Positions 55,798 through 64,000 of a DNA stretch of 64,000 nt are shown in pieces. Source of the DNA: Ananas comosus (lineage: Eukaryota; Streptophyta; Magnoliopsida; Poales; Bromeliaceae); contig NC_033622.1 of the NCBI RefSeq assembly GCF_001540865.1, forward strand, positions 5,511,077-5,575,076, given 5' to 3'. The first letter of the stretch is position 1. Every line of letters starts with the position of its first letter. Position numbers and translations under genes: made by a program. The notes under the pieces were generated by a model. The model was not told where the DNA came from. It worked only from the letters and a program-made list of their open reading frames with translations, and did not search any database.

Positions 55798-55925
55798 CGT
55801 CGTGGATTCGGCGTGTTTGACGGCGGTTCGTGGATTCGGTTCGTGGGCTCGTGGATTCGAGTGGCGTCGTGGATTCGGCGTGATTGGAGCTTCGTGGATT
55901 CGAAGTCGGGGCGTTCGTGGATTCG
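55798..55925 (+). repeat. CGTGGATTCG repeated six times
   Basis: The decamer occurs at irregular intervals of 17-32 bp, several times within a near-palindrome such as GTTCGTGGATTCGAAC. It lies in the downstream part of the SIRE-like LTR. Confidence 0.8.
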
Positions 55926-56216
55926 AACGTGAGGGCGTGGACAACCCAGAGGATTGCGCGAGATCCATAGGAGGTCAAGAGAGGTTGAGTCCGTGGAGTC
56001 GGTAAATCACCTTGTAATATTTTCTCTTAGTGGATTGTTTTTCGCGTGTTGGTCCCGTGGGTTTTTTCTCCAAATTGGATTTTTCCCACGTAAATCTCGG
56101 TGTGCTTTTTATTTTCCGCATTTATTTTTATGGATCAATGGTTTTGCTCTTTCTACCTATTCACCCCCTCTACAGTATATATACATCAATAGATCCTTGG
56201 ACTCCTCAAAACTCAA

Positions 56217-56230
56217 ATTGTATCAAGCGG
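56217..56230 (+). other. primer-binding-site relic
   Basis: ATTGTATCAAGCGG resembles TTGGTATCA(A)GAGC, the tRNA-Met-type PBS of SIRE elements, with changes. Its position just after the LTR supports the call. Confidence 0.6.
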
Positions 56231-56263
56231 ATCTCGATAAATTGTTAACCTAATACGAAGGTG

Positions 56264-56818
56264 GAACATAAATCATCCTCCCGCTTTCGACGGCAACGAA
56301 TTATTTATTGGAAAGTTCGGCTGAGAGCTTTTCTTAAATTGCTAATCGATACAGGGTTTGGCAAATCAATTGAAATTGGGTGGAAACTACCGATAGAAAA
56401 GGTCGTAATGTGAAAAGCCAAAACCACGGAACAAAATGGACAAAAAGAAAAACGAGTTATCTTCGCTTTAACGCAAGGCATAACTCTTTAATCTTAAATG
56501 CATGTCCAAACGGAGTTTACTCTGTTTCGCATTCAAACGCCAAAGAAATTGGATACTCACAAGTACGCATTGAACATCTCATAGGGTTTAAAGAAAACGG
56601 CAAAGATGGATGAAAATGAGACCTTTACCGAGTATTATACGCGTCTACAAGACGTTGTGAATACATGTGCTAACTTGGGAGAGAAAATTCCGGATTCAAA
56701 AGTTGTTCGTAAAATTCTTCGAACTCTTCCGGAACGTTTTCGGGCTAAGGTTGCCGCGATCGAAACGGTTAAACATCCGGACGAGATGAAGGTCGAAGCG
56801 AACGTAGCTCTTTATTAA
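56264..56818 (+). pseudogene. SIRE-like gag, frameshifted and truncated
   Basis: The start is recognisable in two frames (HPPAFDGNE, then YWKVRLRAFLKL), as in the usual RPPxFxGxNFxxWK opening of Copia gag. The later part (56606-56818) is in frame with MDENETFTEYYTRLQDVVN, LGEKIPDSKVVRKILRTLPE, RFRAKVAAIE, the UBN2-type gag domain. No knuckle, protease or pol follows. Gag would form the particle; this one cannot. Confidence 0.85.
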
Positions 56819-56821
56819 GAG

Positions 56822-56980
56822 CGGAGTTTGTTATTTTTCTTCCGGAATGGGTTCCTAATAAGGACGTAATCTGTCGTGAATTTCTGCCACTGGACAATTG
56901 TTGTATTCATTGCTATGACTTGGTCCTATACCAGGAGATAGCCAGACATGACCTGAACCTCAAGGCTTGGATCAAGATAG
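56822..56980 (+). pseudogene. LINE B ORF1, piece 2
   Basis: The frame contains EFVIFLPEWVPNKDVICREF, LPLDNCCIHCYDL and LNLKAWIKI, matching the DUF4283-like part of LINE A ORF1 (FAIFLPEWV, LTLDGFWLQCF, YQAWIRLINLP). It is cut by the LTR at 56981 and resumes at 58880. Confidence 0.85.
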
Positions 56981-58874
56981 TGTCACGTCCCGAGCTCCGC
57001 CTATTTGGTCAGATTCGGGCACGTCAACAGACGCCGAACGGACAGCACCTTCCCTGTCCGCCCAAGGCTCCAACAACAAGTATAATCATGCAAATCAAAC
57101 AACGAGATTGCAATTATACAAGGCTTGCACGAGGCCAAGCAACAACCACAAGTAGTGAAAGCTCTAAGCTATTACATACATCATACTACCATACACATCA
57201 TATTTGATTACTTTTAAACCAAATACAAATGAACTAAAGTTATTACATTCATTCTCTTTGCATTCATGATTCATTTACATCACATAGTCATCCAACCAAA
57301 ATACATGGATCTAACATCTCTTGCATCACTTGTTCAACAAAATAAAAGTTGAAACATAAACAAAAAGAATGACTATAACTCTGGTGGCCGCTAGCTACAG
57401 CGCTAAACCCTTGCCTCGATCCTCCACCGCCCTGCTCGCACTAGGATCTGCAGGGTTAGTGGTGTGAGAACTACAACGAAGTTCCCAGTGGGTTCGGCCG
57501 CCGACCTCACCGATTTGCCCACTAGGTCTATTCAAGCATATGTATTTCAAAAAAAGGAAGATAACAAACCAACTAATGCTACTACTAATACAATGCCTGT
57601 AAGAAACTGATCAACAGATAGATAATCATATGTATGATAACTATGCATGCATACTTTTCCACATTCACTTTGGCTTTTACCCAATTAACCCGGTTAACAC
57701 TTGTTAACCCCAAAACTCACAACCCAAAATCCCTCTCAATCGGGGGACTCGAACCGCCCGAGGGATCGTCTTCGGGGACCGCTTTCGCCGTGGTGTCAAT
57801 TCCGGAACGCACCGCTTGAGGGGGAGCTAATCCCTCAAGCCAAGACTATATGTGAGTATGATCCAATCCCCAATTTGGAAATGTATAGCCACACTTGCTA
57901 CTTTGCCACAAACCACAATGCAATAATAGGCTTCTATCTTGTCATATATGCCACTCTCTAGGCCACACTTGTTATAATGCCACATTTGGTTTAACCTTGT
58001 TTAGTAATTCATCTCTCGATGCCAATCTCGTCGCTAATATCAATGTCACCTTTGTTTACTATTATCATAGTCCATATCTCACATTCACACAAGTATAGGA
58101 TTCCAACATATATGTCTCATTTGGTTCTATACATGTTTATCTACGTTAAAAGTATACAATTCAATCTCAACCAACATTCATATGTAACTACCCTATCATG
58201 CATGAATGACACTATTCATATATGCTCAATAAAAAGGCAACATAGATATAGAAGGGAATTCAATGATTCTGGATAGCACCCCCCACAGTGTAGGAATGCC
58301 AAGAAGCTACGGTTCAATTTTCGTAATTTTTGGACGCCTATTCTCTCGCCTACGGCAAAACGAAGCCAAATTAAATTTTTTTTCAATAACTTTACATAGA
58401 CTCGTCGGAACAGCGAACCGAGTCCGTAAACGAATTAGAAATACCTCCAATTTGATTTCTACAATGTCAATTTATCTTTAAGCCAACCTAGGGCAAAAGC
58501 CCAAATTTTGATGTCCTAACAATGTCATTTTGCCATCTACCTCGGTTTTATCTTAGAACTAAGTAAAAACAAGCTTAAAATCATCTAAGAATTTCTCTAA
58601 AATCATTTCTAGGTCATTTGAACCATCCCAAGGGCATATAAACCAAACCCTAGAAATCCACCATGAGAGCTCATGGAGGAACATGAATTTTCATGTGTTG
58701 AGTTCACTACTGTGAACAAGAGAGGAGAGGTGTGGGGTCATTTATAGGCTGTTACAATTGCAAATAAGCCCTCCTTCTATTCATATTTACAGTAGACTCA
58801 ATATGCTGTTCGCAGAATGGGTTAATCGGTGACACGGGATTTAGTCACCGGTTAACAACAGTGTACCGGTGACA
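56981..58874 (-). mobile_element. solo-type LTR, TSD GATAG
   Basis: On the plus strand it begins TGTCACGTCCCGAGCTCCGC and ends CAGTGTACCGGTGACA, with GATAG at 56976-56980 and 58875-58879. On the minus strand it starts TGTCACCGGTACACTG. The 1894-bp sequence has no gag or pol. The terminal segment matches the end of the plus-strand LTR at 41050-43776. The first 50 bp on the minus strand contain two perfect ACCGGT and two decayed relatives. It interrupts LINE B ORF1 and the reading frame resumes on the far side. Confidence 0.88.
58826..58874 (-). promoter_or_regulatory. CCGGTGAC cluster at LTR start
   Basis: TCGGTGACA, TCACCGGTTAAC and GTACCGGTGACA lie within 49 bp, at the very beginning of the LTR on the minus strand. 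Confidence 0.5.
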
Positions 58875-58879
58875 GATAG

Positions 58880-60540
58880 TGTCACTTCCCTATGAATGTT
58901 TGGTCGTCCGCTCGGGTTGTTGCTATTGTGTGCGGGTTTGAAAGGTTTGATACGAGCAGATAAGGCTACCAAGTGTTTTGATGACCTTAGTGGTTACAAG
59001 TGCCTAGTAGCAGTGGAGCATGTTCGCGATATCCTAAAATAGATCTCGATGACTGTGGGGGAAGTCAAGTTCCCCATCTTGGTGCAAGTGCTTAGTTGGA
59101 AAAGAGAAAGGAATGATGCATCACCCTCGCCTTCTCTGGCAGGAGGGCCACAATGGGGTGTTTCCAACCAAAAAGACTTAAACAATAGACACCACAAAGG
59201 CTGTAGGGGAAGAGGCAAGCGGTCTAAAAAGAAAGGCTCGGTGTTTGCTCAACATGGCACCTAGCCTTCATTGGAGATTAGAGATAGAAGACGGTGCGTC
59301 GTGCCAAATATAGTACAAGCAGAGGTTGTGGAGGCAACTGGCAATAGTACCAGTAGGTCCCTTGTCCCCATATATGGTGAGGGCATACTCTCTACACCCA
59401 CTGGTGAACCTACTAGATAATTGACAGATAGGCAGGTGGTACGAGGTAGGAAAAGCAAAGATGGCATTCTTTCCAAAAAAGGTTTTGGAAGGAATGAGAG
59501 AGAATTACTTATTGCTAATACCTATATTTCTTAGAATGAAAATATTTTCAAAAGCCCTACCCCTAAATGAAAGACCTCTGGAGATGGATTTCTTGTGGCG
59601 CAAGCCCTCCTCCCTACTCAAAGTGTTTGGTCCTCGATGGATGCAATGGGTAATAAAATAACAAAAAAAATTCTAACAATCAACTTGGAAGCATTAAATA
59701 AGAAGGTTAGTGGGCTTACATGTTTGAAGTCTAGCGAAGAAAAGGCCTATCCTAAAATTAATAGTAAGTGGGTTACCCCAGGTAGGGCCTATAGCCTAGG
59801 GTTGGACATGGGCCTTGTGGGCCATAGAGTGTAGTAATTAAGAGGGAAGGTAAGTCTCGAGAACTCTCTAGAGAAGGTTAGGGGACTCGTAGGTTCTGAT
59901 GGATGGGCTAAGGGATAGGCCATAGTGATTTTCTCTTATTTTAAATGGGTCGTGTTATCAAGGTTGCATAACGTTGCTACTAGAGAGACGTTAAGTCCTA
60001 ATCCTTATAGGCTATGGATGTTAAGTGATTTTCTGGGAGAGTTACTTGGGCCCTTAAGTCTATTTTTTGAGCAGAGGGTGCCTTCACTGCCACAAGAAGA
60101 GCCCGAACTTGATCTAGTCCAATCAAAATTTGCCAACACCAGAACTAGGACGGGTCAAGCAATGGCATAGCTGTTGCTGCGGGAGCGCATGACCAACCCA
60201 ACTGCGCAGAAGGGCTTGAGCGACTCCTCGCTTATGCTTCAAACCAGTAGCATGGCCAGGACAGGGGTGACATTGTCACCGACCTCAAGCAAAGAAGGCG
60301 GAGATTAGGTACAATGCGCTGCTAAGGTCCAACCACTAAGCAAGGTGAGCCCTCGCCTTGCATCCCGATTAGACCTCAATCTTGGCTAAGGTAGAAGCTC
60401 GGAAGAAGACTATCTTAGAAGGTGACAAACAAAAGATAGAATCCTGCAACCAGGAAGATCCAAAAAAAAGTCTGTTGTGCAGGGTTACGCTAAGCAACAA
60501 AGATGTGCACAACTTCACGAAATTCCTATTAGCTTTTGCT
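58880..60540 (+). pseudogene. LINE B ORF1, piece 3
   Basis: Just inside the join, shifted frames show SLPYECL, WSSARVVAIVCGFERF and ADKATKCFDDLSGYKCLVAV, matching LINE A NLPFECW, VPRVAALVCGFGKF and ADEVTKAMTDLRAFRC. A longer non-conserved middle follows, and the C-terminus near 60475-60540 (LSNKDVHNFTKFLLAFA). Many frameshifts. Confidence 0.8.
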
Positions 60541-60603
60541 TAGGTTGTAGTACCTATAGGGATTCAGATTTTAGTAGTCGCTCTCCGTTTTTTTCTATAT
60601 TTC

Positions 60604-60973
60604 AAATATATAATTGGAATGTTAGGGGACTGAATGATCTTGGTAAAGTTATATAGTGAAGTATGTTGTATCCAAATTTAAGATGTCTCTCCTATGTTTT
60701 CAAGAAACCAAAGTGAATGAAGTCTCTTACTCTTTTCTTTGCTCAGTCGCTTGGTTATATTTTGATAAGTGCTATTTTCTTTCGTCTGTGGGGGCGTCAG
60801 GGGGCATGATCATCTGTTGGAACTCTAGAGCCTTCTCTTACACCAAAGTTTTTTTTAGATATTATTTGTTAACAACCAAGGTGAAACATATCGCAAGTGG
60901 CATATTTTTTATTTAACAAACATCTATGGACCCCCGATGTGGGATGGAAAAGAGGACTTCTATAGGAAACTGG
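60604..60973 (+). pseudogene. LINE B ORF2 endonuclease, first part
   Basis: Shows NWNVRGLNDLGKV, LLCFQETKVNEVSYSFL and VGASGGMIICWNSRAFSY, then a shifted frame equivalent to the YG..WDGKEDF region. It has the N and E residues expected for the catalytic motifs. It is cut at 60973 by an LTR insertion. Confidence 0.85.
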
Positions 60974-61000
60974 TGTTATGGATTTTAGTACTGGCATATT

Positions 61001-62358
61001 TAGGGGTGGAAACGAGCCGAGCTCGAGCGAGCTTACCTCGGCTCAAATTCGGCTTGAAATTAATTTCGAGCCTAAATTTAAGCTCAAGCTTGGATTGAAA
61101 TTAATTCGAGTCGAGCTCGAGCAAGCCTAATTTCGAGTCAAGCGAGCTCGAGCCCTAAACGAGCCGCTTGAAATTCTCAACATCATACAATCAATAGTTT
61201 AATTTGTATAAAACATTATCTATAATTTGATACAAAAATATGTCAAATAGTTCAAAGTACAAAATAATTATATAAAATATAGTATAATATGAAAAAAAAA
61301 ATTATGAGTTGAATATCAATTGCTTTTCCCGTCTCACATGTCTTTTCTTTCGCCTTCATCTCCATATTCATTCATTTTCATTTGCAATCAAAATAATAAA
61401 TATATCAGATAAATATGATAAACTCCAATCATATTATAACTAAAATTAAAATTTCTATATAATAATAATTTTTACTTAAAAATATGTTGTATATTTTCTA
61501 AAGCATAGCATAATTAATAGCTAAGGTACGGCTCAACGCGGTAATATTTACTTTGGTAACTGTGAGGCTTCCGCTTGGTCACTAGGTGAGCAGACAGAAA
61601 AGGAAAGAAGATGAAATATATTGAAAATTTAGAGCTCTGTGAAAGAAAGAAAGAAAAGAAAAATGTATATATTAGGAAATTGCTATTTTAATTGTCATTG
61701 GGTTTATTTTATTGGGCCAACAACATTGCCCAATTTAACTAACAACCCCAGACTCAGCCTATATATAATTAAAATATAATAATTTATATATTTTTTAAAT
61801 ATATATATAATATATATAATATATAATATATATATAATATATATAATATATTATATATAATATACTATATATATATGTGTTAGAATTACTATCTATCGAA
61901 AATATAGAGGATTTGATGTTTTTCGAATTTTTGACACCTTTGATTAAGAATTGTATGTTGGATATTGCGTCCCCCTAGGATTAAATAATACCCTAGGATT
62001 TAGTGGTCCCTACAAAGATAAAATATTTAATCCAAAGATAAAAAATGATTAAAGGGAGTTAACTCTAAGAATCAAAAATCGAAAAGCACCAGATCCTCTA
62101 TACTTTTGATAGCATAGTACTCTACTATATATATATATATATACTATATATATATATATATATATAATTCGACGCTCTTCGAGCTTTCGAGCCTAATTCG
62201 AACGAGCCGATAATACCAAGCTCGCTTGAAATGAATTTCGAGCCTATTGTTTTTTTGTTCAAGCTCGGCTCATTTAATTTCGAGTCGAGCTCGAGCGAGC
62301 CAAATATCGAGTCGAACGCGAGTCAAACGCGAGCCGGCTCGCTCATTTGCCAGCCCTA
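61001..62358. mobile_element. hAT element, 1358 bp, 8-bp TSD GGCATATT
   Basis: Ends TAGGGGTGGAAACGAGCCGA at the left and, in reverse, TAGGGCTGGCAAATGAGCGA at the right; TAGGG(G/C)TGG(A/C)AA is a common hAT terminus. GGCATATT flanks it exactly (60993-61000 and 62359-62366). Both subterminal regions are crowded with GAGCTCGAGCGAGC-type motifs in inverted arrangement. No transposase is encoded. It carries a further (TA)n-bounded MITE. Confidence 0.92.
61877..62125. mobile_element. (TA)n-bounded MITE inside hAT element
   Basis: Lies between (TA)n tracts at about 61795-61876 and 62126-62166. The left end GAATTACTATCTATCGAAAA, TATAGAGGAT is mirrored by the right end, in reverse GAGTACTATGCTATCAAAAG, TATAGAGGAT. 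It belongs to the family at 13782-17300 and 16051-16274. Confidence 0.75.
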
Positions 62359-62811
62359 GGCATATTTCCCGACAAGCTGTGACAAGTCATTATATGTCGT
62401 GGCATATTGATTCAGAGTTTTGAAGAGTTCGAAATACAAAAAGTTCCAAATGAAAACCCGAAGACTTAAGGTATGAATTCATGATGCTTGATAAGTTTTT
62501 ACAATATTAGTAGTGATTTATGAATATATATAAGTCATTGAAAGTCATTAAAATTGAGAAAAATTATAAAAATTAAAAGTTAAAATTTTTCTACTATAAG
62601 GGTCAGGACCTTCTGGAAGGATCCGGACCCTCAGGATCTAGACCTTCTGGAGGATCCGAATCCTGAACAACTGATTTGCTATTTTGCGGAGAGAGTTTGG
62701 ACCCTGAATAGAGGATCGAAATCCTGAACCCATCATGAGTTTTAAGCATCTTGAACCCTCTAGATATTTGATAAATTCTATTCAGATCTCTTAGTTAAAT
62801 CTTACAACTGG

Positions 62812-63165
62812 CTGCACTCAAGGGAGCCTACAGGAGTAGGTGGGTGGCATGTAGCGATTTCAATTTTACTAAGAATCAGTTTGAGAGGAAAGGAAAAAAT
62901 TGGCTTACTAAAGCGATGTACTAAAGGAAAAAATTAGTGTACTAATCTTATAAACGAACTTGAAATGAGAGATTTACCAATTGGTAACCAATCTTTTATT
63001 GGTCAAACATGCAAAGTTGCCGAACCTTGGCTAAGTTAGACCGTCTAATTTTCATTGTATGGGACCAAATATTTTTCCTAACAAAAGTAATAGCGATGCC
63101 AAGAATTATGTCAGATCATTCGCCGATACTGCTCTAAACTAGTAGTAAAAATTTTAGCCAAATAT
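62812..63165 (+). pseudogene. LINE B ORF2 endonuclease, second part
   Basis: Resumes with AALKGAYRSRWVACSDFNFT, KNQFERKGKNWLTKAM, then NELEMRDLPIGNQSF. It matches LINE A LLKDCCKGKWVMCGDFNCTR and RDLELIDLPMTNQSF. The GDFN motif is SDFN here. Frameshifted further on. Confidence 0.85.
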
Positions 63166-64000
63166 TCGGATTTAAGGGAGTCTGGTTGATGCTTGAAGAC
63201 TTTAGAACTTTAGTTCTAGTATGGTGGAATGAGACGCCAAGTAAAATCTCTAAAATCATAACTTTTGTGACTAAAATTAAACATTATCGTGAGAGGGTCA
63301 AAGAATGGAGTACAATAAATTTCTATAGTATCGCGAAAGCTAAGAAGGAAAAATACTGAAATTGGACCTCCTAGAGGAACAACAAAGCTTGTCTCTATAG
63401 CAATAGAAGGAAAGGAAGCACCTAATGCAGCAACTGGCTACTATTATTGGGGATGAGGAGTTACTGTAGAAGGCTCGTGCCAAACAGCAGTGTTTAAAGG
63501 AAAGGGGTGGGTTACAAAGTTTTTTCATGCAATTGCTAATGAGAGAAGGTGTGAAAACTCGATTGACGTGATAGAGGATGAAAGTAGAAAAATTTACAGA
63601 GAGAAAGATCAAGGAAATATTTTCTTAACATATTCAATGAGATCTTTGCCTCAGTTGACCTAGGTAGTCGGTCGATCGGAGACAGGAGCAGCCTTTTCAG
63701 GGAAAGAGCCATCCTAAATCCTTAGATGCTTACTTCACCTTTTTCCTTAGAGGAGATCAAAAAAGCAACTTTTCAGCTGGGCAGACTTGTTTAATATTTT
63801 TCGAGATCTACATGACGGTACCTTGAATACGAGGCCCATAGATTACTCGTATATTTATTTGGTACATAAAAAAGAGGGGTCAACGTGAGCCAACGACTTT
63901 AGACCCATTAGTCTGATCAATAGAGTACAGAAGATCATCTCTAAGGTCATTGCCAATACACTACAAGGTGTTTTGCAAGAGATCATCTCTCCTTCACATT
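63166..64000 (+). pseudogene. LINE B ORF2 reverse transcriptase, 5' part
   Basis: Frames include WWNETPSKISKIITFVTKIK, HYRERVKEWSTINFYSI, FSLEEIKKATFQLGR, then NIFRDLHDGTLNTRPIDYSYI and ANDFRPISLINRVQKIISKV. Between the QLGR and NIF parts about 87 bp present in LINE A, including DKAPGPDG, are missing (near 63786). The region is cut by the window end, before the catalytic box. The minus-strand open frame at 63340-63612 is only its shadow. Confidence 0.85.

Larger units (their letters stand above)
55256..56208 (+). mobile_element. SIRE-like 5' LTR
   Basis: About 953 bp. TATA box CTATAAATAAGC at 55560. CCGGTACAAGG and a GGTGTACC remnant near 55475-55505. In the transcribed part TTCGTGGATTCG-like units recur six times at 55798-55925. 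Confidence 0.75.
55256..56820 (+). mobile_element. SIRE-like Copia element, 3' part deleted
   Basis: The LTR begins TGTTAAGGATTTTG right after LINE B sequence and runs to about 56208, ending after CACCCCCTCTACAG...ACTCCTCA, a SIRE/Maximus-style LTR end. A primer-binding-like ATTGTATCAAGCGG follows (56217-56230), then gag. The element stops in gag at about 56820, where LINE B resumes, without a 3' LTR. About 45 bp of LINE B are missing at this join compared with LINE A, so one deletion removed the rest of the element together with some LINE sequence. Confidence 0.82.
60974..62806. mobile_element. short solo LTR, TSD ACTGG, split by hAT element
   Basis: Starts TGTTATGGATTTTAGTACTGG and ends TTAGTTAAATCTTACA, flanked by ACTGG at 60969-60973 and 62807-62811. 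Without the inserted hAT element it is about 467 bp. The right part contains GGACCTTCTGGAAGGATCC and similar GGATCC-rich repeats at 62600-62740. Its removal restores the LINE B endonuclease frame. Orientation is not determined. Confidence 0.82.
55103..64000 (+). mobile_element. LINE B: decayed L1-type LINE, runs off window
   Basis: A plus-strand relative of LINE A, recognised by protein similarity in pieces. ORF1 parts lie at 55106-55255, 56822-56980 and 58880-60540. The endonuclease is at 60604-60973 and 62812-63165. The RT start is at about 63165-64000. The joins between pieces coincide with the ends and TSDs of inserted elements: a SIRE-like Copia element (55256-about 56820), an LTR with TSD GATAG (56981-58874), and a short LTR with TSD ACTGG (60974-62806). 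The 5' end is truncated. Frameshifts and stops are many, so it is older than LINE A. Confidence 0.88.

Overview
The window looks like intergenic DNA from a flowering plant, probably a monocot (a guess; the species cannot be named from this sequence). I found no convincing host protein-coding gene, rRNA or functional tRNA in the 64 kb. Almost every interpretable stretch is a transposable element, and many sit inside one another. Most boundaries below rest on target-site duplications (TSDs) read directly on both sides.

Layout. 1-5.1 kb: a minus-strand Copia gag piece, a 100-base assembly gap, and pieces of two LTR families. 5.1-8.0 kb: AT-rich filler with local duplications. 8.0-13.75 kb: a Mutator-like MITE split by a solo-type LTR (TSD CTAGG), itself split by a second one (TSD AAGAC). 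13.74-17.3 kb: a cluster of small elements whose ends lie in (TA)n tracts, a truncated CACTA element and a GGGCGTGTTTGG-type MITE. 17.3-25 kb: mostly anonymous AT-rich DNA with a LINE 3' stub, a MITE and a SINE. 25.06-25.57 kb: a 513-bp CACTA element. 26.0-28.0 kb: two Mutator-like MITEs, the second holding a SINE that holds a Cassandra-like, 5S-rRNA-derived TRIM. 29.2-29.5 kb: a GC-rich low-complexity block. 30.72-40.35 kb: a minus-strand solo-type LTR (TSD CATGT) split by a nearly full-length L1-type LINE ('LINE A', 33.1-39.8 kb, 19-bp TSD).

41-55.1 kb: a plus-strand LTR-like sequence, a stray integrase piece, a minus-strand chromovirus (LTR plus protease-RT-RNase H-integrase-chromodomain), the 3' end of a Copia element carrying a second 513-bp CACTA element, and a second minus-strand Ty3/gypsy gag-pol with its primer-binding site and LTR. 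55.1 kb to the window end: a decayed second LINE ('LINE B') split by a deleted SIRE-like Copia element, a solo-type LTR (TSD GATAG), and a short solo LTR (TSD ACTGG) that contains a 1358-bp hAT element (8-bp TSD), which contains another (TA)n-bounded MITE.

How the parts relate. LINE A encodes a nucleic-acid-binding ORF1 and an endonuclease/RT ORF2, but has stops and frameshifts. Its 3' tail is shared with two SINEs here, suggesting its family mobilised them. The LTR retrotransposons are mostly reduced to LTRs or broken pol genes. Several LTRs carry clusters of the palindrome ACCGGT near one end, the most unusual recurring signal I saw. No intact autonomous element is present.
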